Source of the DNA: Bacillota bacterium
GTDB taxonomy: Bacteria > Bacillota > Desulfotomaculia > Desulfotomaculales > VENG01
Direction: 5' to 3'
DNA: 64,000 nucleotides
Assembly (NCBI GenBank): GCA_009711705.1
Contig: VENG01000007.1
Location: 62,001-126,000 of the forward strand
Notes under the pieces: model-generated
Told to the model about the DNA's origin: nothing
Database searches by the model: none
The model's input: the letters and a program-made list of their open reading frames with translations, nothing else
Program-made: the position numbers and the translations under genes
Part shown: in pieces, positions 17,827-27,839 of the stretch
How the letters are laid out: each line of letters starts with the position of its first letter
Position numbering within the stretch: position 1 is the stretch's first letter

Positions 17827-18093
17827 ATGGTTCGCAGACATGATAAAATTGACGATAAAGCTCTGTCTAAAAAGTACAGAACTAACGTCAAAAGAATTAT
17901 TGCAGCTTGGAAAAAAGGATATAGTGATATGGAGATATCAAAAGCTTTAGGTGTTGACCTATTTACAGTGCAACAAATCAAAACTGACATAGAACTAACC
18001 CACAGGCGCATGCGGATAGACAGAAAGCGAAAGTCACTGTCAGAAGATCATGCTCCCCGGGAACACCATATTTTCTTAAGCCCGTTCATATAA
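17827..18093 (+). CDS. Small helix-turn-helix protein
   Basis: 88-residue basic protein with a probable helix-turn-helix at about residues 36-60 (SDMEISKALGVDLFTVQQIK), resembling resolvase/sigma-type HTH segments. AGGATGTGA lies a few bases upstream of the ATG at 17827. Its last 15 codons overlap the convergent csfB gene. I do not recognise a named family, and a regulatory role is inferred from the HTH only. Confidence 0.55.
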   Translation: MVRRHDKIDDKALSKKYRTNVKRIIAAWKKGYSDMEISKALGVDLFTVQQIKTDIELTHRRMRIDRKRKSLSEDHAPREHHIFLSPFI

Positions 18094-18233
18094 AAACCGT
18101 AATCCGGGTCGCCCGGGGATATATTCTTAATCCTGTCCTCACAGGCACGGCAAAGCAAAAACCCATGAATTAAAAGCCCCCGGGGTACCGGAACATTATT
18201 TCCGCAAACCATGCAAGAAATTGCTTTTGCCAT
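18048..18233 (-). CDS. csfB: Anti-sigma-G factor Gin
   Basis: Gin (CsfB) is a small zinc protein that holds SigG inactive until engulfment and also acts on SigE. The 61-residue product has CMVCGN and CRACEDRI as the two zinc Cys pairs, separated by LLIHGFLL, and ends DPDYGFYMNGLKKIWC, which is typical of the family. In B. subtilis csfB lies upstream of the yaaO-tmk region, as here. Confidence 0.9.
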   Translation of the reverse strand: MAKAISCMVCGNNVPVPRGLLIHGFLLCRACEDRIKNISPGDPDYGFYMNGLKKIWCSRGA

Positions 18234-18340
18234 GCCTAGACCCTCCTACTTGTGACTATATTATAAGATATGCAATTGCAAAAGCAAATGTCAGAGAGCA
18301 CTTACTAACGATAACTGCCGTGCCCGGGGTGACTTTCTGT

Positions 18341-21300
18341 TCAAACTACAACCGCTCTGTTTAAAGCAAAGAAATATAAATACCTTTCCTTTACCGGTTG
18401 CTGCAGTATAGCACTTGCAGCCCTGCTATACAATTCCAACTGCACCTGGTAACGCTTGACAACTTCTATCAAGTGATTTTCCGTTAACCGGTCGGTTTTA
18501 TAATCAATAATCACCAGTCCATCTTCTTCCACTAAAAGGCAGTCAATAACACCCTGCAACAAAATAGATTCTCCTGCCGCAACTTTCCCTGTAAGGTTCG
18601 GATAAAGCTCGGTCACATCAACATTCCGGGTAAAGGGCACTTCCCGGCGCAGGCGTCCCTGCCGGAACGCGTCCAGCAAACGTTGTCCCAGGCTGCCGGC
18701 AAAGAACCGTACAATAGCTTCTTCCTGCACTAGTTCCCTCTGTTCCGGCCGTAGAATCTTTTGCTTTACCATCATCTCTAACTGGAACTGCACACCGGAG
18801 CTATCCAGCGGGACGTCTAAACTCAGCCTTTCCATCACCAGGTGCACCACTTGCCCCCGCTCAGCCCCGCCCTGCCGGGCACCCGTGTAGAACGCCGGCA
18901 AATCGAGTCCGGCCAGCGAATCCTGCCCTTCACTGATGGAGTCCTTTATAACGCTAATTTCAACCGGAGAGCCCATGTTTCTTTCTTCCGTCTCCTCCTG
19001 CTTGTGCTTCCATTCAGTGACCGTTATCTTGGAGGGTAGCCCAGCCAGTTCTGCGTAAGGGTACCCCCAGAAAAGACGCCGGCGAAGTTCTTCATCATCC
19101 AAAACTTGATAGCCCTTTTCCCGGTGCCGCATCCAATCTTCCGGGAAGGGCTTTAATTGACTGATATAATCAACCCACGTTAGGTCCACAGTATCATTTT
19201 CTTGCTCTGACACTTTCCTTAAATGAATTAGACTGGATGACGGCCAGAGAATTAACCGCCAGTTATCACCATGAAATTCCTTGGACTCTACGCCGCTATG
19301 GCTACCGGTAAGTGCCGGGTGTGCCCACAGGGTAGGTCCCAGCCAATCCAAAGGCCCCTTTGCCCCGGCAATTAATGATGCACTTAATGTCCCTTCGGCC
19401 GGCATAGCAGTAACCTGGCTACGCCACTTCTCCACCGCCCGGTCTAATTTTTTTAGGGCACCGGTGATAATTAATTTTTCCTCCGCCCTGGTAAAAGCCA
19501 CGTATAAAAGTCGTATCTCTTCCGCTAGGGATTCTAGACGAAGACGATGCCGGATAACCTTGTGTAAGACCGTAGGATAACGAACCCCCCTGGACAGATC
19601 AGTAACAATAGGGCCACATCCCAGCCGGCGGTGCCAGAGAAAACTACCGGATAAGTCCCTAAGGTTAAAGTTACGGCCCAGGCCGGATACTATCACCACA
19701 GGAAACTCCAGCCCCTTGGATCTATGTATGCTCATCAGACGTACAACATCCTCATTTTCCCCCAAAGAGCGCGCCGCATCCAGATCCCCTCCTTTTTCCT
19801 GCACCTGTTCAATAAAGCGGAGAAAACGAAACAACCCCCTGTATACAGTGCCGTCAAAATGACGTGCCCTGTCCACAAGAGCACGTAAGTTAGCCTGCCT
19901 AACCGCTCCTCCGGGCAAAGCCCCTACTAGATCAATGTAACCGGTCTGGCGGTAAAGTTCTTCCAATAAATCCGCCGGGGACAGCCGGCGGGCCAGGTCA
20001 CGCCATTCTTTCAGGTGAGTCAAAAAGTTGATTAATTTTTGTTTTGCTCCGGATTCAGCCGTTAAACCTGTTGCGGCAAAATTGAAAACAGCCGTATAAA
20101 AATTACTTTCCGGGCTCTCCAGCCGAATTGTTGCTAAGTCAGCAGCCTTCAGCCCTACCACAGCAGACCGCAAAACTGCGGCTAAAGGGATATCACGGCG
20201 GGGATTATCGATTACCTGCAGCAGTGCCAGGACAGTTTGCACCTCCGGGGCGGCAAAATACCCCCCAGCCCCGTCTGCATACGCCGGTATCCCCAGACGG
20301 CGAAATTCTTCCAGGAAAACTCCCACCCGCCCTTTGGGAGATCGCATCAGTACTACAATGTCCCGCCAGTTGCACCGACGGTATGAATCACTGTCCCGGT
20401 CGTAGACCATATACTCATCCGTTATAATCATCCTGTAAATACGCTGTGCCACCCACCGCGCTTCCAGTTGGAGAAGGTCCAAATCCTCTTTTTCAGGCTC
20501 TCCCTCTGTGCCTTCGGATTGCGGATTGCTATAGTCCAGCAGGTGAAACTCAACCGGTTCTTCTTTTTCTGTTAACGTAGCACAGGGATGCTCAAGGCCG
20601 GGATTAAGCCGGGCCCGCTCATCATAATCCACTTCGGCTACCCGCCTGCTCATCAGGCGCTGAAAAAAGTAATTAACTGCATCCAGCAAGTCGGGGCGAC
20701 TGCGAAAGTTACTGCTCAAATCCAGACGCCGGCCAGGCTTAGTTCCTTCCCGGTCATCAAAGTCCTTGAATTGCCTGTAACACTGTAAAAAAACCATGGG
20801 GTCTGCCAGCCGGAAACGGTATATGCTTTGCTTTACATCTCCCACTAAAAACCGGTTATCATCCCGGGACACTAATCCCAGTATTGCTTCCTGAATACCG
20901 TTAATATCCTGGTATTCGTCTACCAGTACCTCTGTAAAATGTTCTTGATATTGCAGGGCCGCCGGCGACGGGAGCAGCTCTTGGTCCGGGTCTTCAGGCG
21001 ATACATCTCCCCAGGGGGACCCCTCACCGTTGCTGGCCAATACTGCTAGCGCAAAGTGTTCTAAATCGGAAAAATCCACCACGGCGCGCTCTCCCTTGGC
21101 ATCCTGGTAAGCTTTTTTGAAGGCCAATACCACTTCCACCAGAGCCTGAACCAACGGCGCAACCTTGCCAAAGTCCTCTAAAATCTCTCCGGCAGGGCGA
21201 GATAAGAAATCCTTATATAACACACCTATTTGCTTTTTAACCTTATTCCTTAAATCCTGGATTCTTTTCTTTATCTCTTCTTCCGCTTCACCCTTTGTCA

Positions 21301-22183
21301 CCCGAGGTAACTGCGGCCATTTTAATCCTTCTTTTACAACGGCCCGGAGTTCATCAAAGGAACCATTGATGAAGCCCTGCCAGTGTTTTATTTTTTCACG
21401 CTCACCGGTTAAAACATCAACATATTGGGGGGGGCCGCCCGGAGACATAGCCAGCAGCTGTGCCTCTTCCAAGCTTGCCACCCAATTATCCATTTCCAGG
21501 TGCAGCATCTCGCGCCATTCTTCTACCCAATGCTGATCTTCCCAGGGGAGCCCTGCCGCATTTTGTAAGGATTTAGCCAACCTGTTTAACCAGGCTTCGG
21601 GCCGAGGCAGGCTGTGCGCGAATTCATATAGGCTGAGCACTATTTGCTCCAATTGCCGGTCATCACCGTGCCGCCCGGCCAATGTGCGAGCTAGGTAGAT
21701 GAAAGGGTCGTCTGCAGCCGCATCCTTATACACCTCATATAATTCTTCCAACACATTGTCCAGCACTTCAGAACGTAGCATAGACATCTCATTTGCGTCC
21801 ATGACCCGGAAACCAGGGTCCAATTTTAACATGTAAAAATAATTGCGAATGACCTCACCGCAAAAAGAGTGTATAGTACCAATATGAGTCCTGGGTAACA
21901 AGAGCAACTGATGCTGTAAATGTTCATTATCCGGCATGGCCTTAATTTTTTCGGCCAGTACCTTCCCTACCCTTTGTCGCATTTCTCCGGCTGCAGCCTC
22001 GGTAAAAGTAACCACCAGCAGCCGGTCAATATCCACCGGAGGCTTGCTTTCTAAAAGCGTATTATTGATCCTTTCCACTAAAACTGCTGTTTTTCCGGAG
22101 CCGGCAGCAGCGGAAACCAAAAGATTTCCCCCGCGGGTTTCAATGGCATCTTTCTGTTCTTTAGTCCAAGTCATAGAGGACAA
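18341..22183 (-). CDS. addA: AddAB helicase-nuclease subunit A
   Basis: AddA is the UvrD-like helicase and nuclease subunit that resects double-strand breaks for RecA and recognises Chi. The product is about 1280 residues. The N-terminus is MTWTKEQKDAIETRGGN, followed by the Walker A VSAAAGSGKTAVLVERI and VDEYQDINGIQEAIL (motif II). The helicase motif VRLMSIHRSKGLEFPVV and the C-terminal RecB-type nuclease residues IIDYKTDRL also occur. GGAGGG favours the TTG at 22183; the ATG three codons later is also possible. It overlaps the end of addB by about 20 bases. Confidence 0.95.
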   Translation of the reverse strand: MSSMTWTKEQKDAIETRGGNLLVSAAAGSGKTAVLVERINNTLLESKPPVDIDRLLVVTFTEAAAGEMRQRVGKVLAEKIKAMPDNEHLQHQLLLLPRTHIGTIHSFCGEVIRNYFYMLKLDPGFRVMDANEMSMLRSEVLDNVLEELYEVYKDAAADDPFIYLARTLAGRHGDDRQLEQIVLSLYEFAHSLPRPEAWLNRLAKSLQNAAGLPWEDQHWVEEWREMLHLEMDNWVASLEEAQLLAMSPGGPPQYVDVLTGEREKIKHWQGFINGSFDELRAVVKEGLKWPQLPRVTKGEAEEEIKKRIQDLRNKVKKQIGVLYKDFLSRPAGEILEDFGKVAPLVQALVEVVLAFKKAYQDAKGERAVVDFSDLEHFALAVLASNGEGSPWGDVSPEDPDQELLPSPAALQYQEHFTEVLVDEYQDINGIQEAILGLVSRDDNRFLVGDVKQSIYRFRLADPMVFLQCYRQFKDFDDREGTKPGRRLDLSSNFRSRPDLLDAVNYFFQRLMSRRVAEVDYDERARLNPGLEHPCATLTEKEEPVEFHLLDYSNPQSEGTEGEPEKEDLDLLQLEARWVAQRIYRMIITDEYMVYDRDSDSYRRCNWRDIVVLMRSPKGRVGVFLEEFRRLGIPAYADGAGGYFAAPEVQTVLALLQVIDNPRRDIPLAAVLRSAVVGLKAADLATIRLESPESNFYTAVFNFAATGLTAESGAKQKLINFLTHLKEWRDLARRLSPADLLEELYRQTGYIDLVGALPGGAVRQANLRALVDRARHFDGTVYRGLFRFLRFIEQVQEKGGDLDAARSLGENEDVVRLMSIHRSKGLEFPVVIVSGLGRNFNLRDLSGSFLWHRRLGCGPIVTDLSRGVRYPTVLHKVIRHRLRLESLAEEIRLLYVAFTRAEEKLIITGALKKLDRAVEKWRSQVTAMPAEGTLSASLIAGAKGPLDWLGPTLWAHPALTGSHSGVESKEFHGDNWRLILWPSSSLIHLRKVSEQENDTVDLTWVDYISQLKPFPEDWMRHREKGYQVLDDEELRRRLFWGYPYAELAGLPSKITVTEWKHKQEETEERNMGSPVEISVIKDSISEGQDSLAGLDLPAFYTGARQGGAERGQVVHLVMERLSLDVPLDSSGVQFQLEMMVKQKILRPEQRELVQEEAIVRFFAGSLGQRLLDAFRQGRLRREVPFTRNVDVTELYPNLTGKVAAGESILLQGVIDCLLVEEDGLVIIDYKTDRLTENHLIEVVKRYQVQLELYSRAASAILQQPVKERYLYFFALNRAVVV

Positions 22184-25100
22184 GAGGATTTCCCTCCTTC
22201 CTTCGAGCCTCATGCTCTAGCCGTTGGCGTAATTCCTTAGCATCGTGGTTTGAAGTACGGTGACAGTTTTCCGGCAGCCAGGGGTCAAAACGGCAAACCG
22301 GGCCGTAAGGGCAGAACCGGCAGGCAGTATTCTGTCCGCTCTTTAAGGGCGCGATATCCACCCTTCCCTGGACAATATGCTTTCCAACCCTGGCCAACAA
22401 GTCGTTCAAGCCACTTAACAACCACTTAAACTCACCCGGTGTATACACCGAAGCTTTCTGGCGGCCGGAGATACTGCCATCTTTTTTCAAGGCAGCGGGA
22501 ACAACCTCGGAAGCAAGACCCGGCCCTAAATTTTTATCCATAAAACGAAAGAAATCCGTTCCATTATCCACCAACCAACCTGAAAGTTTAAACTGCTTCA
22601 GCAACTCTTTAGCTAAATCTTCCGGGTGCAGATTGGGATTATCCACGTCCAAAACCGGCCTTTGTACACTAAAGTAAAACGCCCCTGCCGGCTGTATTTT
22701 TTGTTCACCGCGGCAGCACAATGCTTCGAAATACTGCATCGCAACCCATAAATAAACCAGCAGTTGCATCTGTTCCCCGCCCAGTACCCGGCCCAGGTCC
22801 AGCTTTTCCCGCCCCGACTTGTAGTCAACGACACTTAAATAAAGCCCTTCTTGATTGGCACCCAGGTCTACGCGGTCAATTCTACCGCCAAGAGTCAACG
22901 AAACCCCTCCCCCCAATTCTACTTCCAGGGGAGGTAAAAATAGTTCCGGCCAAAAGTATTGATTCTGTTTACTTTGCAGTTGGTCCGGCCTTACCTTCGG
23001 ACCAAAATAGACCTCCAGCGCAGCAGGGCGCAGACCGCTGCTTTTCAACTGCTCCACCAGCGCATAAGCGGAAGCGGAAACACGTTCCGCCAGGCGTTCT
23101 TTTTGCCGCCGCAAGCGGGCACTACTAAGCAAAATATTCCCTTGTAGGCTGGGTGCCAGCTCATCCACCAGGCCGGAACAAATTTCCGGCACCTCTTGCT
23201 TTTGTAGATTATCCCATCCCGGTCCATTGGTGGATACATACTCCACAAACCGGCGCATAGCTTCGTGATAAAGCTGTCCGGTATCAGGGGGGTCTAATCT
23301 GTAAATTGCTCTTTCCTTGAGGCCTAATCCATGAGCCAAGAAATGAGAAAAGGGACATTTTACAAAGCGTTCCAGGCTGGAAACACTTCCCGGGATAGTT
23401 TTTCCCTGCTTCCTTTGCCTTCCCCAAATTCTGAAGGCAAGGTTGTCCCCCAAAGGCAGCTCCACATTACGGTTGGTGAAGCCATCAACAAGCCAACCCA
23501 GCTTCTCAGCCCACCTCTCTTTCTCCAGCAGAATATTATAAATACGCCACCATACAGGGTGTACTGCACGCCCCCAGGACGATTCCTGCCAGCGTAATGG
23601 AAGGCGAGGAACCAATGCAGCGGGATGCTCAGCAAAAAAAATGTCGTCATCACCACCGGGAGGCTCGGCAGTCAAAAGCCCCGCTTTCAACACCGGAAAA
23701 AGTTCTTGTACCCGGCGAAATACCGGGGAAGGGGTGACTGCCCGGCCCTCACTGTCTCCCAAAGGATAGCTAAGCCATAAATGCCCCCCTGTGCGGGTAA
23801 GAACCCTGTAGATTAAATACTGTTCCTGGCGCAGCCGGTCACCCGGGCCGGGTAACATGTCATAGTCATGGGCAGCCAAGCGATGGGATAATTCCTCCCG
23901 CTCTTTTTCCGTTAACACGCCGTAACGGCGGCTATTAGCCGGTAAAGATGCTTCTGTCAAACCCAGGATAAATTGAGCTTTTATGTCTCCAGGCGGTCGT
24001 GATCGTTCTACGCTCCCCACGGTAACGGCATCGGGCCCCGGCGGAATTTGGCTAAAGTGCACAGCCTCCAGACCGGAATCAAGCACTGCCATGACCTCCG
24101 GAGAGGTAAGTTCGGCATCACCCAGCAACTCTACAAATTCATCCAATAGTCCCCCCACCAGTTTCCAAATCTGCCGGTGTTCCCGGGACAGGTCAGGTTG
24201 ACCACTATTCAGAGCAGCCACACCCCATTCATTCAGCCGGCGGGGAACCTCCAAATCCATACACAACTCTAAAAGGATACTTGCCCACTCACGGCCTGAC
24301 ATGCGCCGGGGCCTCCCTGCGGCAACTTCATGCATTTTAAGCTGTGCAGTCCTCAATTCTTTAACCGTCTTGCTGCGAATTTGGTTAACATTATCCAACA
24401 TATCGTCCGCTTTTTCATCCCCCGGCTTTTCACCTGCCCACAGCCTTTCCGGCACATAATGCCAGGGCCGTTCATTATACCAGGAACTTCCTCGGATGCC
24501 CGCAGCTAAAACATAATTCTCCAATATATCCACTTCCTCCCGGCTCACCCGGGTCAGGCCACTTTTCAAATAGCGGAAAATAGGCTCATAGGACCATTGT
24601 GAATGCCATACTTCCAGTGTAGAACGGAGCAATTCCACCAGCGGGTGATGCATAACCGGTCTTCGGTGGTCAATGAAAAATGGGATTTCATAATCTGCCA
24701 GTATCTTGCGCAGCAATGGAAAATAAATATCCACGTCCCGCACCGCTATCATTATCTCACGCAACCGCATGCCCTGATCCCTTAGCAGACGACGTATGGC
24801 ACGTGCCACACCCTCTACTTCGGCCCTTAGATTTACCCCTGACATTAGTGTTATCTTCCGTACATTTTCTCTGCAAGGGCGGGCCTGATAATTGAAAAAA
24901 TTACTCTCCAGATGTGACAGCTCCGGAGCTGCGGCAAACCGTGATGAAGGGCCGGGATTTAAAAAGATGGCTCTGATCTCTGTCCCCTCTTTGCCCGCCA
25001 GGCGCTGTATACGGTCAAATGTTTCTCTTGATTTTGTAAACGGGTGGTGTGCTGGCAAGTCACCCCGGATCGAATTTTTGTCAGCGCACAGCGTGAGAGT

Positions 25101-25766
25101 TACATTCCTTGCCTTACCCAACAGCCTTTGTATCACCGCCCACTCCTGCGGGTTAAAAGAGACAAAACCGTCTATCCATACCCGGCAGCCGTCCAGCAAT
25201 GAAGCGGCAGGAATTTGTTCAGCTAATAAGTCCAAATAGTCATCAGGGTCTGTTAGCTTATCCGCCAGTCTTGCACCCAAACTGGAATATACAAGGCTTA
25301 AATCCTGTAGTTTCATTTCCATTCTGCCCTGGTCCTTTTTCTCCAACAAATCGCTTAAATGTTCCGGCAACACCTTACATGTTTTAAAGTCACTAATAAT
25401 TTCTGATAAAGATGCTAAAAAGCCCGTACGGTTATGTAAGGCACCTAAAAGGTGTAAATTTTGTTTATGGTCTAAAAGTATATTTTTTAGGATCATGCGA
25501 CGGCCCAATTCCGTAACCGGGTAGTTGGCCGCTCCCCCGGTTTCCCTTAGTACCCGGTAAGCCAGGCGTTTAAAACTATAAACTTGTGCACGTATGCTGC
25601 CTCCCCGAGCCGCTAGTTCGCGCTCCATATTAAAGGTGGCCTGTGCAGGCACAATAAATATTAAAGGCGATCCCAAAGGGTCTGCCTTCATTTGTTTAGT
25701 TATCTCATCCAAGCAAGTGTGGGTTTTTCCTGTACCTGCCCGTCCCATAACAAGGCGCAAAGGCAT
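22161..25766 (-). CDS. addB: AddAB helicase-nuclease subunit B
   Basis: The 1201-residue partner of AddA. The N-terminus MPLRLVMGRAGTGKTHTCL is the Walker A motif. The C-terminal RecB-family nuclease has VVDYKSGREKLDLG. Iron-sulfur cluster cysteines are split between VKCPFSHF and CRFCPYGPVCRFDP, as in AddB proteins. addB is upstream of addA with overlapping ends, the usual order. The pair is inserted between csfB and bofA relative to the B. subtilis block. Confidence 0.95.
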   Translation of the reverse strand: MPLRLVMGRAGTGKTHTCLDEITKQMKADPLGSPLIFIVPAQATFNMERELAARGGSIRAQVYSFKRLAYRVLRETGGAANYPVTELGRRMILKNILLDHKQNLHLLGALHNRTGFLASLSEIISDFKTCKVLPEHLSDLLEKKDQGRMEMKLQDLSLVYSSLGARLADKLTDPDDYLDLLAEQIPAASLLDGCRVWIDGFVSFNPQEWAVIQRLLGKARNVTLTLCADKNSIRGDLPAHHPFTKSRETFDRIQRLAGKEGTEIRAIFLNPGPSSRFAAAPELSHLESNFFNYQARPCRENVRKITLMSGVNLRAEVEGVARAIRRLLRDQGMRLREIMIAVRDVDIYFPLLRKILADYEIPFFIDHRRPVMHHPLVELLRSTLEVWHSQWSYEPIFRYLKSGLTRVSREEVDILENYVLAAGIRGSSWYNERPWHYVPERLWAGEKPGDEKADDMLDNVNQIRSKTVKELRTAQLKMHEVAAGRPRRMSGREWASILLELCMDLEVPRRLNEWGVAALNSGQPDLSREHRQIWKLVGGLLDEFVELLGDAELTSPEVMAVLDSGLEAVHFSQIPPGPDAVTVGSVERSRPPGDIKAQFILGLTEASLPANSRRYGVLTEKEREELSHRLAAHDYDMLPGPGDRLRQEQYLIYRVLTRTGGHLWLSYPLGDSEGRAVTPSPVFRRVQELFPVLKAGLLTAEPPGGDDDIFFAEHPAALVPRLPLRWQESSWGRAVHPVWWRIYNILLEKERWAEKLGWLVDGFTNRNVELPLGDNLAFRIWGRQRKQGKTIPGSVSSLERFVKCPFSHFLAHGLGLKERAIYRLDPPDTGQLYHEAMRRFVEYVSTNGPGWDNLQKQEVPEICSGLVDELAPSLQGNILLSSARLRRQKERLAERVSASAYALVEQLKSSGLRPAALEVYFGPKVRPDQLQSKQNQYFWPELFLPPLEVELGGGVSLTLGGRIDRVDLGANQEGLYLSVVDYKSGREKLDLGRVLGGEQMQLLVYLWVAMQYFEALCCRGEQKIQPAGAFYFSVQRPVLDVDNPNLHPEDLAKELLKQFKLSGWLVDNGTDFFRFMDKNLGPGLASEVVPAALKKDGSISGRQKASVYTPGEFKWLLSGLNDLLARVGKHIVQGRVDIAPLKSGQNTACRFCPYGPVCRFDPWLPENCHRTSNHDAKELRQRLEHEARRKEGNPLVLYDLD

Positions 25767-25789
25767 TTAAAATCCTCCCGTGATTTTGG

Positions 25790-26105
25790 TTTTATTTTAC
25801 CAAATACCGACAGAGAGGAACAGGACTAAAAACCTTCGAATTGTGGCCATCAAATTCCAGGGCAAGGCGCAGGTTGGATTCTGGGTATTTCTTGCTATCT
25901 AATAATCCTTTATCCTACAAATCCTGTCATCCTGTCTAATGTGTTTGCCTTTTCCTTTCTCTTTGTTTTTAATCCTATCCCGAGCATCCCGTTAATCCCG
26001 TCAAAAAGCCGACCCCGGAGTTACAACATGCAAACGCTTTTGGTATACGCTCCTTTTACAATAAAAACTCCCATGAACTTTATATACACAAACTAACTTG
26101 TAAAT
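25790..26105. repeat. Gene-free stretch with R2-type arms
   Basis: AATCCTTTATCCTACAAATCC and ATCCTGTCATCCTGTCTAA lie at about 25904-25939, and CCCGTTAATCCCGTCAAAAA at 25989-26008, the latter followed by GACCCCGGAGTTACAAC as in the 9.2 kb unit. These are right arms without clear left arms. No gene is seen. Confidence 0.6.
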
Positions 26106-26118
26106 CTATTTTCGCAAA

Positions 26119-26152
26119 AAAAGAGCTGCGGCATACTGCCGCAGCTCTTTTA
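26119..26152 (-). terminator. Terminator of the kor operon
   Basis: Perfect stem AAGAGCTGCGGCA / TGCCGCAGCTCTT with a short loop and T tracts on both sides. It lies 4 bases beyond the korD stop. Confidence 0.85.
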
Positions 26153-26155
26153 CTA

Positions 26156-26407
26156 TTAATTTTCCTTTTTCTTCTTTTCCACCGCAATAGCGGTATCCGG
26201 ACAAACGGTCTGGCAAATGCCGCAGGCGATACATTCATCGTTTATCTCCACTGCAGGAGTACCGTAAACGCCTAGGATATCTGACCAGCTCATGCATTTT
26301 TTGGGGCACTTTTCAATACAAAGCCCACAACCTTTGCATAGTCCAGGGAAAATACTCCACATTCCTTTTTCAACTTCCAGTGTCCGTCCCTTGAAATCAA
26401 TGGACAT
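26156..26407 (-). CDS. korD: 2-oxoacid:ferredoxin oxidoreductase, delta (ferredoxin) subunit
   Basis: 83-residue 2[4Fe-4S] ferredoxin-like subunit. The cluster cysteines are in CKGCGLCIEKCPKKC and CIACGICQTVCPDTA. It relays electrons from the catalytic beta subunit to ferredoxin. It is the last gene of a korABCD operon, 12 bases after korC, and is followed by a terminator. Confidence 0.88.
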   Translation of the reverse strand: MSIDFKGRTLEVEKGMWSIFPGLCKGCGLCIEKCPKKCMSWSDILGVYGTPAVEINDECIACGICQTVCPDTAIAVEKKKKEN

Positions 26408-26419
26408 AAGCCACCCCCC

Positions 26420-26989
26420 TTATAATGCCTCGGCCACTAACTGAGCACCACGTTCAATGGCCTTGAAATTCATTTCTCTTAACTTGGGATTCTGTTCAAA
26501 TTTATAGCCTAATTTCTTCTCAATGGCTTCTTTAACCTTCTCTTCCGGTACAACGTCGGTAGCCTTAACAACCGCACCCATAATAATTACGTTAAAGACC
26601 CTGGGATGCAGTTCATTCTTGGCAACTTCCAAAGCCGGAATACCAAAAACCTTCTTGGCATTATCAGGCAGGTCGTTATCAGTAATTCCCTCGATACCGG
26701 AATCGTAAACGAAAACGGTTTCCGGACCAACATATTTGCGAGTACGATGAATAGCTCTATCACTTAGAGCAACTACAATGTCTGCAGTTTGGAACTTAGG
26801 AGCACCGATAGCTACATCACCGATCTGAAGATACGCCACCGAAACTCCACCGCGCTGCTCAACACCAAAGTTAGGGATATAAAGAGCTTCCCTACCCTGC
26901 TCATTGGCAGCTTCGGCCAAAATTTGGGCTACTGATTGTACCCCTTGACCGCCTTCACCTGCTAAAGCTATTTTCCAAGCTCTACCCAT
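26420..26989 (-). CDS. korC: 2-oxoacid:ferredoxin oxidoreductase, gamma subunit
   Basis: 189-residue gamma subunit with the family start WKIALAGEGGQGVQSVAQIL, followed by NFGVEQRGGVSVAYLQI and IMGAVVKATDVVP. The ATG at 26989 is 8 bases behind GGAGGG and overlaps the korB stop by 8 bases, indicating coupled translation. Confidence 0.9.
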   Translation of the reverse strand: MGRAWKIALAGEGGQGVQSVAQILAEAANEQGREALYIPNFGVEQRGGVSVAYLQIGDVAIGAPKFQTADIVVALSDRAIHRTRKYVGPETVFVYDSGIEGITDNDLPDNAKKVFGIPALEVAKNELHPRVFNVIIMGAVVKATDVVPEEKVKEAIEKKLGYKFEQNPKLREMNFKAIERGAQLVAEAL

Positions 26990-27749
26990 TAGCCTGTCCC
27001 TCCTCATTCTGGGAACCGGGGGCTTTTAATTCACCCACTGTAAAGTACTGGGACATTTCCTTCTCTAGGAATTTCCAGGTATCTGCGGCATTGGTTCTCC
27101 AGTTAGTGGGGCACGTCGATAATGCTTCAACAAAGCTAAAGCCGTTACCGTTCATTTGATTTTCCAGTGCATTTTTAATGAATTTAGTAAGCTGCTTAAC
27201 ATTGGAAACCGTACCCCGGGCCACATAAGCACCGTCCGGAGTAATGGCGGAAACCATTTCCGGTCCCAGAGTAGGATTACCGGTCTTTGCTACATCACGA
27301 CCGTAAGGTGAAGTCTCCGTTTTCTGTCCTGGTAATGTAGTGGGTGCCATTTGGCCACCGGTCATACCGTACTGGGTATTATTTACCACTATTGCTGTTA
27401 TGTTTTCATTCCGCGCGGCTGCATTAACAAGATGCTGAGATCCTATAGCATAGCCACCGCCGTCACCCATGTACGCAACACCAATCACGTTGGGGTTGGC
27501 ACGCTTAATTCCGGTAATAACGGGGTTAGTCCGCCCGTGGTGAGTCTGAATGGTATCAATGTTGAAAAAATCCCATGCAAGCAGTGAACAACCGATATCA
27601 CAACCAAATACAGCCCTATCCTGAATACCTAATTCATCGATGGCCTGTCCCAAGGCTTTTAAAACAATACCGTGCCCACAGCCGGGACAAAACTTATGCG
27701 GCTTGCTTTCCATACGCCAGCAATTAGGCATGGCAAGCTGAACTGACAT
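26982..27749 (-). CDS. korB: 2-oxoacid:ferredoxin oxidoreductase, beta (TPP) subunit
   Basis: 255-residue thiamine-diphosphate subunit. It shows KFCPGCGHGIVLKAL, FGCDIGCS, the TPP/Mg2+ motif YMGDGGGYAIGSQHLVNAARN-like segment, and VVNNTQYGMTGGQ. With korA it performs ferredoxin-linked oxidative decarboxylation of a 2-oxoacid or the reverse reductive carboxylation. 2-Oxoglutarate is likely from subunit sizes and order, but the substrate is not provable from sequence. Confidence 0.9.
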   Translation of the reverse strand: MSVQLAMPNCWRMESKPHKFCPGCGHGIVLKALGQAIDELGIQDRAVFGCDIGCSLLAWDFFNIDTIQTHHGRTNPVITGIKRANPNVIGVAYMGDGGGYAIGSQHLVNAAARNENITAIVVNNTQYGMTGGQMAPTTLPGQKTETSPYGRDVAKTGNPTLGPEMVSAITPDGAYVARGTVSNVKQLTKFIKNALENQMNGNGFSFVEALSTCPTNWRTNAADTWKFLEKEMSQYFTVGELKAPGSQNEEGQANG

Positions 27750-27839
27750 AAAAGGGGCCTCCTTTCTATCTCTCCCGTAACATTAATCTAGCCCGGAATA
27801 ACAAATTTATTGCAGTCTAATTAACATATATCTGCGTCT